Below, in pieces: positions 10,575-20,869 of a stretch of 64,000 bases of DNA. The translations under genes and the position numbers were made by a program. Source of the stretch: Pomphorhynchus laevis (taxonomy: Eukaryota > Acanthocephala > Palaeacanthocephala > Echinorhynchida > Pomphorhynchidae); NCBI GenBank assembly GCA_012934845.2, contig WNNJ02002348.1, positions 1 through 64,000 of the forward strand, read 5' to 3'. A model generated the notes under the pieces. That model did not search any database, was not told where the DNA came from, and saw only the letters and a list, made by a program, of their open reading frames with translations. The stretch's first letter is position 1. Every line of letters starts with the position of its first letter.

Positions 10575-10730
10575 TTGAGCTAGATGGGCCTCAGAAACAG
10601 GCCCAATTTTTGTCATTAAGAGGGAGTGATTAGGTTCACCTCTGGTGTACGTAGGCTATCTCGGGATAGTCTTATTTTCAAGAGGACGCTCTCAGAGCAA
10701 ATACTAAGATTACTTGAGATTTCTTTTACC
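10575..10730 (+). mobile_element. LINE-A fragment (copy A8)
   Basis: A 150-bp piece matches the thumb/C-terminal part of LINE-A ORF2, colinear with 12548-12700 of copy A2 (shared words include CTATCTCGGGAT, GAGGACG and AGAGCAAA). It is heavily mutated and has no 3' tail. Confidence 0.75.
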
Positions 10731-11193
10731 TGTCATCTTCATCTGCGATTGAGCCCTCAGGTGTGTGAATGACCATGATTGACTCAGTTGTAAAGTGTCT
10801 CGTAGATGTTTGCTAGTGGGATCATATCCCACATTGATTGTTTGAGGAATACTTGTAGATGAAGTTAAAATGTTGACTCTGAACTTTTTCAATTTTCTAA
10901 AACATTTGATTATTTAGATCGAAAAATCATAGTAATTCTTTTAAGTATTTTACAATTCCCGTTTTATAATTTTTTACAAATAAGAAAGAATGAAAATTAT
11001 TATTTTATTAAAATTCTAATTTTCAATTACGGCTGTAATCATCGAGAACAAAAGTGCGTTACAAAAATTGATGCTTAAAACTGTTAATGTACAATTTTAC
11101 ACTCAAACAATTTTTTTAAAGTAAAAATTATTATTACATTTTAAGTTCCCGCAAATGGGAATCAACATATTTCGTATTCACACTATGTTTAAA
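10731..11193. other. AT-rich spacer
   Basis: No gene recognised. Its right edge (11194-11203) is the left copy of the target duplication of the next LINE. Confidence 0.5.
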
Positions 11194-11203
11194 AGAAAAT
11201 AAT

Positions 11204-12970
11204 AAAAAGGTCCTAGCTAAATTGCTGAACCCTCCTAATCTCTCTGTTTCCGAAAGACAAACCCTCTCGAATGAATACTGGAGCACTAGATATAGGTTCC
11301 AGCTGAGTAGGGATAAGACGAATATTGCTCGTTTTAACCCGTCTCAGTCTTCCTTCTGGAAGATATTCAGGAAGGAGAAGTTTGTGTGCTGGAAGGATAG
11401 GGCATTTGGTTGGATAGGTAAGATAGGCCTTGAAAAAGTTTTGGAAGAGTCACTAGCCCTTCATAACTATGGAGCCACTCAATCACCTCAACCAATCCCG
11501 CCTTGGGGTGACTTCAGGAGTAGGGACTTATCTGTAACAGATATCCTTAACTCCTGGGGTCCACTTCCGGGCACCTCTAAATCCCACGCTCCACTTTCCT
11601 CTCGAGTCTGTCAGCTTTTGACAGCCGATCAGAGAAAAGAGGTGGTCGTCACAATGCTTCTAGCCTCCCCATCCGATGTAGCAGGCATCAATATTAGTAA
11701 GAGAGTGTTTATTCCTAAGAAAAAATCCTGCTCATGCCCTAAAGATCTGCGACCCATTTCGATTCAAAATGCCCTCGTGTCGATTTACGAAAAAGCGCTT
11801 GCGCGTAAAATCCGCGACCATTTGATTAGGCGTAATTTGATCCCTCCTGGTTTTCATAGGTTCGTCAAAGGTCGCTCGGTCCATTCAGCAGTAGGGGAGG
11901 TGGAGCAGTTTTGTCGGAAAAATAGCCATCGTCTTGTAGTGGCTGTTTTCCTTGACTTTTCTGCTGCATTTGACCGCATCTCCATTCCTTTTGTGATCTC
12001 TTCTCTCAGGTCCCTCGGGTTGCCTGCGAGAATAGTGAAAAGGGTGGAGATACTGCTGTACACCAAGCGATTTTATTATGAAGACGACCCTGATGCGCGT
12101 CAGTTCTACCCTATTACGGGTGTGCCTCAAGGTTCACCACTTTCCCCAATCTTGTATCTTGCTGCCTCCATTAATCTATTCAAAATATTTAAAAGTGAAC
12201 AACGTCTAGTGGTGTACGCTGATGACACCACAGCCCTGTTCTCTGGACATAGGTGCAAGGACTTAGTCTCTGATAACAGCCGTTTCTTTTTAAGATTAAA
12301 AGACCAGTTGCCCAAGTCCAATCTTGTTCTAAACTCCGCGAAATCGCAGGTGGCCGTCTTTCATGGCACCCCTGCAACAAAGCAAAAGCTTAAGAGATTA
12401 GCATTCTCTGCCCTCTCCTCCATATTTGCCTCTGAACCACTCCCCACCTTCACAAGTCGAGTAAAATACCTGGGGTTCACCGTTACGGTGAACTGGTCGG
12501 CGAAAGCTGACTGGATAGACTCAAACGTATCCTGAAGAAAGCTAGGTGGGCTCTGAAACGGGCCCAACATCTGTCGTTGATAGGGAAAACCCAGGTGCGC
12601 CTCTGGGGCACCTGGGCTATCTCGGGATTAGTCTTCTTCTCTAGAGGACGTCCCCCAGAGCAAAGGCTAAGGTTTCTTAAGCTCCTCGTCTCTCGTTTAC
12701 CCAGCATAGTCCGCGCCGATTGGATTATTCGGGGTGTGAAAGACCCCGGGTGGTTCAGTCGGAAAGCGGCGTGTTGGATCGGTTGGGGGCTCAGATCCCC
12801 ATGGATTTGAGGCCTTGAAGCAGGAAGAAGAGCTGGAATGCCGATAGATTTCGGTCGATTTACATTGACACTAGTCGTCAACGTTTTTTTTTCTTCATTT
12901 ATTTATGTTTTTTCTTTTTTGTTTCTCTTTCTTCGTGTACATAAGAAAATCATTTATTTATTTATTTATT
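11204..12970 (+). mobile_element. LINE-A copy A2, 5'-truncated, with tail and target duplication
   Basis: The copy starts inside ORF2, downstream of the endonuclease, and ends with a 3' UTR (12811-12950) and a TTTATTTATT tail. It is the best-preserved RT of the LINE-A family in the window. The truncated 5' end and intact 3' end are typical of target-primed reverse transcription that stopped early. It landed just past the stop codon of the RT/nuclease element at 12982-15022. Confidence 0.92.
11222..12810 (+). pseudogene. LINE-A ORF2 (RT part), one frame change
   Basis: A 437-codon open frame (11222-12535) covers the connector and RT. FVKGRSVHSAVGEVEQFCRK is near residue 215, FLDFSAAFDRISIPF near 243, GVPQGSPLSPILYLAASI near 300 and the catalytic VYADDTTALFSG near 330. 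VKYLGFTVTVNWSAK (thumb) is near 415. A one-base shift close to 12530 then moves the frame to 12577-12810, which ends RLPSIVRADWIIRGVKDPG and stops at 12808. There is no RNase H. The RT copies its own RNA at a nicked chromosomal site. Family: I/Jockey-type, judged from the RT blocks, the APE domain and the zinc-knuckle ORF1 of sister copies. Confidence 0.9.
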
Positions 12971-12981
12971 AGAAAATAATG

Positions 12982-15022
12982 ATCATTGTGCGATTTGCAA
13001 CTCAATGTCTATGACCGAATGTACCGGTGCATTGAGTTTGGAACGCAATGATCGGAAACATTGTGATATCGACCTTGCGAGCGCAATTCAAATCTTCGTA
13101 TGGAGCCACGTTATTACGCTGGAAAAATCAGACTTGTGTTTTTCGCTGATCTTTGTCACTAACACATGTAGAGTTGCGTTTGCTGCTCTGCCTACACTAC
13201 CCGTCGACGCAACCACTAATGGGCAGAAGGTACTGTGATCAATCTCATGTATCCTTTCCTCGTACTTGCTTCGCTTTCGTTGCTCATGATATTCAAAGCA
13301 CGCAGCCGACGATCGCGATATATAGGATGAAGCTCATTCGTTGAAAATGCATACTCAAAAAACGTACGCTCCATCCTACCACCGAATAATCCACTGCACA
13401 CAATATCAGGACATGTGTCTGGTCTTCGAGTTGCCGCATCATTGTCGAAAACTTATTGTATCAGGAACACCAGATAGATTTGGCTCAGTGGTGACCCCAG
13501 AACACACGTCTGTGAGTACTATTGATACAAGGTCGCGGATCTCATTATGGCGTTTCGTCAATAAACCGCCCCTTTTGCATGACAATGCATGAACATTATT
13601 CAATTCCTCCCCGCATATAATTTTTTTGGCTATCTTAGATGGGGTCCAAGCGTACCTTACAGGCATTGCGTCACGAAACTCCGTTGTAGTTAGATGAAGT
13701 CAGTAATCATCAAGTGGTCCGGATGTTGGCCAATTTGATGCCCCTTTTAGTGAAGCATATTCCAGGAGATGACTTATGTTCGGTTCGTCCATCTCAAGTG
13801 CCAAGCGAGCTAGTTTGTGGCGTTGAAATTAGCCGATTTTATTTGACCCGCTGCGTACGATTACAATTGTTCGCGAATATAAAGCGATTCTGTGGTATCG
13901 AATAAGCTCCACAATTGCTTTGAAGATTTATACTCATGTTGTGAGACAACAACACGATGTCTGATTCCAAGTCCGCCCATATGGAAACGGAAAGCAAATA
14001 AGGACATATCCTCTTCCGTCAAGCTGTGGTCGCAAACTTTACCAGCGAAGTCATTGATCGATGCGGCCAGCGTGGGGAACCAATCGCTATCTTATCTCGT
14101 TTTTCTCATTAGTTGTGTCCAACGACATTGCAATGGTCTGGTGAATGCAAAATATGTGGAGTGAGCGTCACTATCCGCTGCCATGCTGAGTTTATCTACT
14201 TGGTTAGACCATCCAAGTACCTTTTTTTAACCTCTTGTTCAACGTAAGCCAACGTCATCCTGATACGTTCACAAGTGATTGAGATTTTCTCATGGTCAAA
14301 GAGCATTTTTGACTTGCCAATATTGTTGGAATGTGTAAACAGCTTGGATTTTTCTGGGTTAACTATATGACCATATTGAGGTCCGATTTCCACAAGTATG
14401 TCCCATACTTTCTTCAATCCTTCGACAGGTCCAACGAAATTTCCGTCGTCGGCATACCATCTTTGTTTCGTTTGTGTGATGTTTCCCTGTATACGCCGTA
14501 TTAACGGGATGGATAACGCGGCAAAAGCTGCCATGGCCAACGGGTCAACTTGGGTGAAGCCTTCATTAGCACCAATGATACCCTCTTCAGTTGCCATCAA
14601 AGTGGTGCCAACATAAGTATTTCGCAGGACTTGGGCTAGTGCTGGGCGTACAAATGATATGCCGGCTAATGCAACTTTGCGACTCGCCCTGTTAAAAGAA
14701 TTTACGGTGTCGATCGTCAAAATTCCGAAGTTATCGTCTGACCGAAATGCGCTGTTTGCAGAATGAATTGCGTATTCTAAACCGGATCTTTAGGCGGCGC
14801 ATAGTTGTTGAGTGCCCGCCACGGTTTGCAAGGGTTGTTTTACAATTTTCATTAATGCTTTGCCGATTACCCGCCTTAATATCTCTCCAACCTCTATAGG
14901 CCGGATTCCTGGGTTCTTGTTTAGCGGAACAAGACGACTTGCCACTAATGCGTCAATCACGGAGAAATCTATCTGCTCCGTAGCGATCCATCGAGCTAAC
15001 ATTACAATACTCTCAGCCAAAT
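12982..15022 (-). mobile_element. Retroelement with RT and RHNEIRD nuclease-like C-terminus, 5'-truncated
   Basis: Minus strand. Order: pre-RT block RPIEVGEILRRVIGKALMKI (near 14900), RT palm, post-RT segment, a zinc-ribbon-like segment, and a nuclease-like C-terminus ending near 12985. The same block order occurs in a large family of uncharacterised RT proteins common in cnidarians and other invertebrates, recalled from memory and not searched. Its upstream side is cut at about 15022, where it joins the 3'-truncated LINE-A3. The downstream side meets the LINE-A2 target duplication. Confidence 0.8.
12985..15020 (-). pseudogene. RT plus restriction-like nuclease protein, decayed
   Basis: Readable parts: residues from 15020 to 14790 (RLVPLNKNPGIRPIEVGEIL, QTVAGTQQLCAA); 14720-14196, an intact 174-codon RT palm (TIDTVNSFNRASRKVALAGI, a TQVDPLAM box where relatives read TQGDPLAM, and catalytic WYADDGNFVG); about 14150-13880 (YFAFTRPLQCRW, then FHMGGLGIRHRVVVSQHEY); 13666-13439 (CGEELNNVHALSC, then KRHNEIRDLVSIVLTDVCSG); 13400-13340 (GGRMERTFFEY); and a tail STGSVGRAANATL near 13200. 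The RHNEIRD box with a following D/E...RTFFxV strand looks like a PD-(D/E)XK nuclease fold, which would suit a non-LTR element using a restriction-like endonuclease. That function is inferred. Several stops and shifts show it is dead. Confidence 0.75.
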
Positions 15023-15029
15023 CTAGAAA

Positions 15030-17213
15030 AGAAGACTAATCCTGAAATAGCCCAAGTGCCCCAGAGGCGCACCTGGGTTTTCCTTTTCAATGCCAGATGC
15101 TGGGCCTGTTTCAGGACCCACCAGCTTTCTTCAGGATACGTTTAAGTATATCCAGGTCAACTTTCGCCGACCAGTTCATCGTAACAATGAACCCCAGGTA
15201 TTTTACTCGACTTGTGAGTGTTAATCTCTCAAGTTTTTGCTTTGTAGCAGGGGTGCCATGAAAGACGACCACCTGCGATTTAGCGGAGTTTAACAAAAAT
15301 TGGATGGTGGGAGCTGATCTTCTAATCTTTAAAAGAACCGGCTGATGTCAGAGACTACGTCTTTACACCTGTGTCCAGAAAACAGGGCTGTGGGGTCATC
15401 AGCGTACACAACTAGACATTTTTCGCGTTTAAATGATTTAAATAGGTTAATGGAGGCAGCAAGGTACAAGATAAGAGAAAGAGGAGAACCTTGAGGTACA
15501 CTTGTAATAGGATAAAACTGACGCGCATCAGGGAGGGTCATCTTCATAATAAAATCGCTTGGTGTACAGCAGAATCTCTACCCTGTTCACAATTCTCGCA
15601 GGCAACCCGAGGGACCTGAGAGAGGAGATTACAAAGAGAATGGAGATGCGGTCAAATGCAGCAGAAAAGTCAAGGAAAACAGCCACTACAAGACGATGGC
15701 TATTATCCCGACAAAACTGATCCACCCTTCCAACTACTGAATGGACCGAGCAGCTACCTTTGACGAACCCATGAAAACCTAGGGGGAATCTGATTACTTC
15801 TAATTAAAAGGTCCCGAAATTTACGCGCGAGCACTTTTTCGTAAATCGACACGAGCGCATTTTGAATCGAAATGGGTCGCAGATCATTAGAACATAAGCA
15901 GGATTTTTTCTAAGGTATAAAAACTCTCTTACTTATATTGATGCCTGCTACATCGGATGGGGAGGCTAAAAGCATTGTGACGGCAACCTCTCTTCTCTGG
16001 TCAGCTGTCAGAATCTGACATACCCGAGAAGAAAGTGAAACGACGGATTTGGAAATGCCCGGAAGTGGACCCCAGGAGTTTAGAATATCTGTAACAGATA
16101 AATTCCTACTCCTGAAGTTACCATAAGGCGGGATTGGTTATGGTAATAAAGTGAATCCATAGTTGTGTAGGGCTAGTGACTCCTCCTAAACTTTTTCAAG
16201 GCCTATATTACCTATCCAACACAATGCCCTTTCCTTCCAACATACAAATTTATCTTTTTTGAAAATCTTCTAAAAGGAAAACTGAGACGGGTTAAGACGA
16301 GTAATACTCGCCCTATCCCTACCCAGCTGGAACCTATATCTAGTGATCCAATATTCATTCGAGAGGGTCTGTTTGGCGGAAGCAGAGAGATTTGGGAGGT
16401 TAAGCAAATTTTGCTAGGACCTTGAGTTTTGTCGGAGTGGGATTGTATAAGCGACCCTTACATGTATTCGATAGAATCGCGGTTGCTTGCGAAGAGAGGT
16501 AGATATTAAATTTGGTAAGACTCTCATTTCCTATTCGGGGAAAGAGTCGGATAGACGCCTGAAAGAGGGCCACTCTGATTGGATCAAAGTGAAACCTACT
16601 TCGAAGCAACGTATCCTCCTTAATTCTCCAACAAAGTAGGTCATGAAAGGTGGACAGTTAATGGCGCGACTGCTCCATACAGAGGTGTTTAAGCAACCAC
16701 CACGGGACGGTGGTTTGTGAATAAGATAACGGTTCATAGCTCTGCGAAGTGCTGCGTTGATCCAACGACCAGTTTTGTTGTTGAAGTCCCCAAATATCAT
16801 GTCAATAGCCGCTGTCAATAATACTATCTAAGAGGTCACGGTTCTTGTGAATCTACACTGGTCGTATGTAGACATTGGCTAGACTGAGGCGTTAACCGTT
16901 CTTACAGAGTGAAACTACTAGACAAGACATGGCTGGACACGAGTACTTTAATAGGAGGGAGGACCTTAATGAGCATTTAACTAAGGTCAAGAGTCTTTGA
17001 GATGAAGAGGAGTGAGGTGGGGTTATGTTCGGAGTATAGTGGGGACATATGCTTTGGGATAAATCAAGTAATGTCCTGGGAGAGACGGATAGACCGCGTC
17101 TCCTGAAGGACTATAACATATGCGTCTCTATCGGATAGAAGTCAAAGGACAGAAGCACCTCCCAAATTCCACTGAAGGATATTCAGTGAAAAAGGATCAC
17201 GAGTACTCTGCAT
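15030..17213 (-). pseudogene. LINE-A ORF2 (APE endonuclease plus RT), copy A3
   Basis: ATG at 17213 (MQSTRDPFSLNILQWN) opens an APE-type endonuclease with IVLQETRSIRL. The GDFN block is read as FGDFNNKTGRWINAALRRA (near 16790). The connector FHFDPIRVALFQASI is at 16590. The RT survives as FLDFSAAFDRISILFVISS (15690), TSVPQGSPLSLILYLAASI (15500) and VYADDPTALFSGHRCKD (15400), then LNSAKSQVVVFHGTPATKQK (15290). At least four frames are needed, and a small part of the thumb region is missing compared with copy A2. Confidence 0.85.
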
Positions 17214-17339
17214 TGTGATGAATTAGTTGGATAGGGGATTGCCTGCCTTTAACAGAGCTAGGTGCAGGAAGGTTGCCCTTCCCACCACTAGCCCCATCCA
17301 GGGTAGATACTTGCCCCAGGGCAATATCTTCATTCCCCT

Positions 17340-18477
17340 CTTAGCTTTCAGTAGTTTTTCAATCTTGATTGAGGGACTGAATGGGCCGAGCCCCAATTCC
17401 TCCTTTTATTAGAAGCTGGTATAACTGTTGAGGCCGATAACACTGGATTCGGATTTATAGCCCCGATTGCCATAAGTATAAAGCTCTCAAGCCTCTTATG
17501 CGAGCAATCTATTTTCTTGCCAACCATAAGTGATATTTCTGAATCGCTCATCCTATGAGCAACGGCAACAGTATAAAATGAAACAGCCGATTTGTACTTT
17601 GTAGGCTTAATAAAAGCTTTTTTGTAGGCTTTGAAGGTAGGGCAGGCCCTGCGCTAGGCCGGATGGCTCCCCCTTACAGTTGGTGCAGGACGCAGGGGCC
17701 TTGCGGAAGTCGGTAGAATTAATCGCAAGACAGGACGAAGAGCCACACATCCCACATGTATCCGTCCTACTGCAGCCGGACGCCCAGTGTCCCCATTTGT
17801 GACACCGGCTGCAGTGGGGGTATGTGTACTTATCAATATCAACGATTGTAAAGTTCAGGTTGAATCTAATAAAAGGGTTTGAACCGGCTTTGGACAACAG
17901 CTGTTCACGGTCAATTGGTGTGGAACAGAACCCTACCTGGATAGGGTTACCATCCCTACCCAGGATTTGGCGCAGATTGAAAATACCAAATTGATTCATC
18001 GAAGTTTTTTATCATCCTCATCCAGTGAGACGGGCAAATTATTAATTTAAAGGAGGCATTTATCGGTTTGCAAATAAGCTCTCTATTATCCGATTGAAGT
18101 TTGTTGAAATAATCCCTGTAAGCATTCAAGATGTCAGCTGAGATAAAAGATATCTTCAATTCACCGGCATATATTTTTGCCTTATTAAAAAGTATTCGAT
18201 ATCTGTAATTATCCACAAAACCATGGAGGAAAGTGTTATATAGTCTTTCTTTTTCAATAGGTTAAATCCCTTTAATAATCACAAGGTTATTTATTTTAGG
18301 GATAAGAGGAAGTACCTCCCCATCATTTGAAGAAAATAAACCATCACTAACCTTAGACCGCATAGATATAATCGAAGAGTTAGGATTACTTACGATACAT
18401 TTAGCTTGAGAATCTGAGCAGGAACAAAAAGCCTTTGATGGCTCCGACACAAAATATGCGTGATCGTTGTTGTGCAT
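17340..18477 (-). pseudogene. LINE-A ORF1 (zinc-knuckle, gag-like), copy A3
   Basis: The start MHNNDHAYFVSEPSKAFC (18477) precedes a lysine-poor linker, then PKINNLVIIKGI, and a folded part FNKAKIYAGELKISFISADI (about 18190). It continues through IFNLRQILGRDGNPIQVGFC (17990). The C-terminal third has zinc knuckles: CSRCHKWGHWASGC (C-X2-C-X4-H-X4-C), a CGMCGSSSC block and CTNCKGEPSG. Such ORF1 proteins coat LINE RNA. Two frame changes split it (near 18220 and near 17980). The total of about 370 residues fits Jockey/I-type ORF1. Confidence 0.85.
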
Positions 18478-18582
18478 TTTTTCTTTTCAAAGTTATTTCG
18501 GCGCACAGTTACTTCAAACAACTGGATATCTCTATTCTATATGTGCCTCTTAACATTAAAAACATAGCAGATATCAACGCAA

Positions 18583-19701
18583 GTGATGTTCGGACGATCA
18601 AAAGATTTTGAAATCATGCAAAAAATGCAAGAAATCACTCGCAAGTCTCCAGTTTGTTCAACGATTTCCTCTCAACTAGGTATTTTCTCCAGCTATCGAT
18701 GTGAGGTAAGTGCTGCTTTGTGTTCCAACTCACCAATTGATCAAAAAGAACTTCCATCGGTTCCAAAACTTTCTAATTTGGTGTGCATTAAGCTGCTTGC
18801 TCCAATGATAGGAGCAGCTAATTCGATACTTTCCTCAGGAACTTTGCGGTATAACACAGAAATAGAGTACTATTTAATGTCATAAAATACTAGGAGACGG
18901 AGATTAAATTTTTTTTTGTTCGGGTGATATTGCTCAGGCGTATATCAATTCATTTAAAAGCAATTACTCTGATCTGGGGGAGGTTTTCTTCAGACCGATA
19001 CGATCCTCAGTCAAAGTCAATAATATTCCAACATTTTTGTCAAAGGATGAAATGTCCTCCTTGGAAAATGAATATAATATTGCTAACCTAAGATTTATCT
19101 ATGGAAAGAAAGGCATCTAATTTCGTTGCCTTTTGTCAGACCTCTGTTGACGATTCACTGCGGTTTGATAACTCTAAATGCAACCCCTTCATGGAACACA
19201 ACCTGAAATTCACTTTACTTGACTCTGATTCGGAAACTTACCTCCACAGCAATACTTGGCACCAGTGGGGACACTGGGCTTCGGGTTGTGACCTCCAGCC
19301 TACTTGGGTGGTTTGCGGATCACCCGGTAGTCATGCCCGAATTGCAAGGGAAACCACACTGCGTGGTCTAGAAAATGTAAATTATTTAAAGCATATCAAA
19401 ATAGACATAAAGTTAAAACAGTTGAACCTAGAAGTTTTGCCAAGGTTTGTGAATCATCTGTTACGGATTAGGCCAATAATATCAAGATGGTGGACGAAGA
19501 AATTTTAAATATGTTGACAAAAAATCCAGGCTTCTCTGGCTCTCATGGAGAACCTGGTTGGGAATATTGTCTTTAATCTAGTCAAATCTCTAAAACCTTC
19601 TCTGGCGAGGTCTAACACTCCGACCAAAATCAACAATAAACGTAAGCCTCCTGGTTCGAATAAGAGAGCTGGTTCTACGAGATCCCTCGCAGCAATTTAA
19701 C
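18583..19701 (+). pseudogene. LINE-A ORF1, copy A4
   Basis: The frame 18583-18885 carries LPSVPKLSNLVCIKLL, equivalent to PKINNLVIIKGI of copy A3. After a shift, 19101-19508 has DNSKCNPFMEHNLKFTLLDS and a zinc knuckle WHQWGHWASGC whose first cysteines are lost, then CDLQPTWVVCGSPGSHA. A third piece near 19640 ends SNKRAGSTRSLAAI. At least three breaks. Confidence 0.8.
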
Positions 19702-19702
19702 T

Positions 19703-20700
19703 TGTGAGGAAACAAAAAGATTTATTTTAACGTGGCAAACGCGTGCCAGCGCACGCTTACATGACCACAACAAAACTGTAAATCCTGTGTCGAGAAGGTG
19801 TAAACAGAGGAGGTGTTTGAATGTGATAAAGGTGGAAGCGCGGCGGACGTCGAGAGTGGGTTGATTCCAGACGAGTGAGGGGGCGACGAGGAAGGATCGG
19901 AGATCGCAGTTGTTGGATCAATTGGGAACGTGGAGTAAGAGAGTATGACGGGAACGCAGCGATAGCGGGGTTGTCTAAGAAAGGAAGGTTGATGAGCGAT
20001 GGGGAGCCGACAGCGATGAGACGAAAAGTTACGAGAAGAAGGTGGAGTTTGATGCGGATGTGGCTGGTGGTCCAAAAGAGTTGGGCAAGATATGTGGATG
20101 TGTGGTCGAAGCGACGGAGACTAAAGAGCACTCGAACGGCGGAGTTGATTATTCGTTGTAGGGGTAGGATGAGTGATTTTGGAGAATTTGCGAAAAGGCT
20201 GAGGCAGTAATCGATTTTAGGGAAGAGAAGCGATGAAAGAAGATACATACAAGAACGGAAGTCGATAAGGGGGCGGATAAGGCGGATGTCCCGGAGAATT
20301 AAGCTAGACAAGCGGACCTTGTCGCGGACGAAGGTTTTAAGGGAAAGGTAATAATCGAAATGGAATCCTAAGAAGGTGAGATTGTGAACTATGGGGATGA
20401 CGGATGAGGCAAAAGATGCAGGAGGAGGAGATATGTTAGGTTGACGGGGGAGGATCCACATTATTTTGGACCTGTCTGGGTTTAGAATGATACGATGATA
20501 GGAGAGACGTTTGTAGATAGAAGAAAGACAGTTGGAGGCAGAAATTGCAATATCGTGTATGCGATAGGCGGGTGCATGAGCATAGATGAGGATGTCATCA
20601 GCGTATTGCATGACGTTAAAAGAGTAAGGTTTGATGAACGGAGTGAGATCGCCAAGTAGAAGAGATAAAATCAGGGGACTTAGGACTCGAGAAAAGCAGG
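19703..20700 (-). mobile_element. LINE-B fragment (copy B3) inserted in LINE-A4
   Basis: Minus strand. An intact 284-codon frame (20611-19757) begins MQYADDILIYAHAPAYRIHD and covers the end of the RT palm and the thumb (NPDRSKIMWILPRQPN, LTFLGFHFDYYLSLK, LFPKIDYCLSLFANS). It is followed by the family 3' UTR stem-loop (19741-19756) and an AAAATAAATC-type end at about 19715. It is 5'-truncated within the RT. It is younger than LINE-A4, which it interrupts. No clear target duplication was found, as is common for CR1-like elements. Confidence 0.88.
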
Positions 20701-20869
20701 GGACCTAGGACTCGATTTGGGATGTTGCCAATTCCGAATGCTTTGAGGGAAATAAAGACTTTGTCCGTGAGCAAATGTTCCTGCCTGTTGGAACATGAGG
20801 CGGAAAGGGTGGCCTTCCGCCTCTGGTTTCGACCAGGCCGGGCGTCCCACTCTGATTGAATCATCGCAA

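Larger units (their letters stand above)
11194..12980 (+). repeat. 10-bp target-site duplication around LINE-A2
   Basis: AGAAAATAAT occurs at 11194-11203 and again at 12971-12980, directly after the (ATTT)n tail of the element. The position flush with the tail makes chance unlikely, although the word is AT-rich. Confidence 0.75.
15023..18560 (-). mobile_element. LINE-A copy A3, both ORFs, lacking its 3' end
   Basis: Reading the minus strand: ORF1 starts at 18477, ORF2 at 17213, and the element breaks off in the thumb/C-terminal region at about 15023, where the RT/nuclease element begins. It is one of the few copies keeping a recognisable 5' region. That 5' end faces the 5' end of copy A4 with only about 100 bp between the first codons (head to head). 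Many stops and shifts are present. Confidence 0.88.

Noticed and set aside
19875-20210. Arginine/tryptophan-rich plus-strand frame of 111 codons
   Set aside because: It is antisense to the clear LINE-B3 RT frame, and its composition is what a C/T-rich coding strand gives in reverse.
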